A stretch of DNA of 64,000 nucleotides from Cinclus cinclus (lineage: Eukaryota > Chordata > Aves > Passeriformes > Cinclidae): assembly GCF_963662255.1 (NCBI RefSeq), contig NW_026912148.1, positions 62,001 to 126,000 of the forward strand, read 5' to 3'. Made by a program: the position numbers and the translations under genes. The notes under the pieces are model-generated. The model saw only the letters and a program-made list of their open reading frames with translations. It had not been told where the DNA came from and did no database searches. Positions 63,552 to 64,000 of this stretch are shown here, piece by piece; within the stretch, counting starts at the first letter, position 1, and every line of letters starts with the position of its first letter.

Positions 63552-64000
63552 TTGGGAAAGTTAGGCGCAGCTGCTGACCAGCTCTGCCCGTGGCCACAGG
63601 CTGCTTCTTCCACCTTCACTGTGGCAGAGCTTTTGCGGAGCAGAGAGGGCATTCTTCAAGGGCGTGTTCTCCAAGGTGCTGTGAAACAGAGCCTAGCACG
63701 CTGTCTCGCTGATCCTGGCTTTCGGCAAGCAGGCGTGCCAGACCGCCGACATTCTGCACTCTGGCAGCCTAGTTGCCAGCTTTCGGCAGCTGCTGTCCTA
63801 GCAAGGAAGCTCAGGGAGTCAAAGCCAGTGCCGGGCGGCACCTTTCTGCTTTGCCCGCCTAAGCGGCGTCACGCTCCCTCGGATACTGTGTCCTTTCCCT
63901 CTGCACTGCGTCTGCCGAGGTGCTCTCTGCCTCTCGGAGCAGAAGGGCAAAGGACAATGTTATCCACAGCAGGGTAGAAATGGCATTGCTAGCAGGAAAG
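63552..64000 (+). repeat. Last unit, cut by the window edge
   Basis: The first 449 bp of unit 41, carrying GAGGGC at 63647 together with TTATCC and AAATGG. The array shows no sign of ending: there is no divergence or junction near the edge. Confidence 0.95.

Larger units (their letters stand above)
7218..64000 (+). repeat. 1379-bp tandem macrosatellite array
   Basis: Head-to-tail copies of one 1379-bp unit fill 56.8 kb, about 41.2 units, and continue past the window edge. No unit is inverted. The same landmarks return at exact 1379-bp steps from 8392 to 63552 (40 steps, 55160 bp), so there is no net indel over 40 units. Unit k starts at 8392+1379(k-1) in the arbitrary phase used here. Sampled lines are about 50-60% G+C, and unit 8581-9959 has about 80 CpG by hand count. 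Differences between units are single-base substitutions at a small set of shared sites plus rare private changes, which implies recent amplification and continuing exchange. I saw no AATAAA or ATTAAA in the unit on either strand and no rRNA, tRNA or transposase signature. I do not recognise the family; function is unknown. Confidence 0.97.

Noticed and set aside
8392..63977. Hundreds of recurring open frames (141, 174, 156, 110, 78, 69, 64, 61 codons) as a multicopy gene family
   Set aside because: They overlap on both strands, show no recognisable domain, and are kept only because whole units are copied. In a gap-free 54-bp comparison of the edge copy with the array (6686-6739 against 8005-8058) I count 3 differences at first, 5 at second and 3 at third codon positions, with no excess at third positions. 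Unit length is not a multiple of 3, and no polyadenylation signal was seen in the unit.
7218..64000. rDNA or its intergenic spacer, tRNA cluster, or CRISPR array
   Set aside because: No rRNA or tRNA sequence or pol III boxes were seen, and the unit is a kilobase-scale repeat without spacers, in a vertebrate-like context.
7218..64000. Tandem array of a transposon or endogenous virus
   Set aside because: No terminal repeats, target-site duplications, polymerase, integrase or transposase motifs were recognised in the unit.

Overview
The window looks like a piece of vertebrate nuclear chromosome. It has no operons, no dense coding, spaced simple repeats, and TTAGGG-type telomeric repeats. A bird or another sauropsid with few interspersed repeats is my guess, from base composition and the lack of recognisable SINEs; the sequence does not prove it. 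I found no gene that I can defend anywhere in the 64 kb.

Layout. (1) 1-5977 is mostly unique, intron-like or intergenic DNA. It holds a long G-run (532-578), a short ATT microsatellite and two A-runs. (2) 5978-6315 is a degenerate interstitial telomeric tract with nine perfect GGGATA copies at its core (6200-6253). (3) 6316-6480 is a short junction I could not assign. (4) 6481-7217 is a strongly diverged and internally shortened copy of the repeat that follows. (5) 7218-64000 is a head-to-tail macrosatellite with a 1379-bp unit. It runs off the right edge of the window, so its full length is unknown.

The array. I number units from an arbitrary phase point: unit k starts at 8392+1379(k-1). 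Units 1-40 are complete (8392-63551). A partial unit 0 (7218-8391) precedes them and a partial unit 41 (63552-64000) follows. The landmarks I tracked recur at exactly 1379 bp for 40 consecutive units with no net insertion or deletion; only unit 0 has an indel (7 bp). Units differ by a handful of substitutions. These cluster by location and in places alternate, giving an emerging 2758-bp dimeric higher-order repeat (units 14-17, units 25-32, and TRA-type sites in units 28, 30, 32 and 34). Near-identical units recur at 37, 39 and 40.

The unit is CpG-dense (about 80 CpG by hand count in 8581-9959). It contains a perfect 9+9 bp inverted repeat and a 6-bp-stem hairpin just downstream of a TATA-like motif. 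It also has a splice-acceptor-like pyrimidine tract and several medium ORFs on both strands. Comparison with the diverged edge copy shows no third-codon-position bias over the segment I counted, so I treat the ORFs as non-coding by-products of a GC-rich sequence. In structure the array resembles CpG-rich macrosatellites such as human D4Z4 and DXZ4, but I see no sequence homology to either. The previously undescribed element here, if there is one, is this macrosatellite and its subtelomere-like setting. All unit comparisons were made by eye from translations and selected lines, not from a full alignment.
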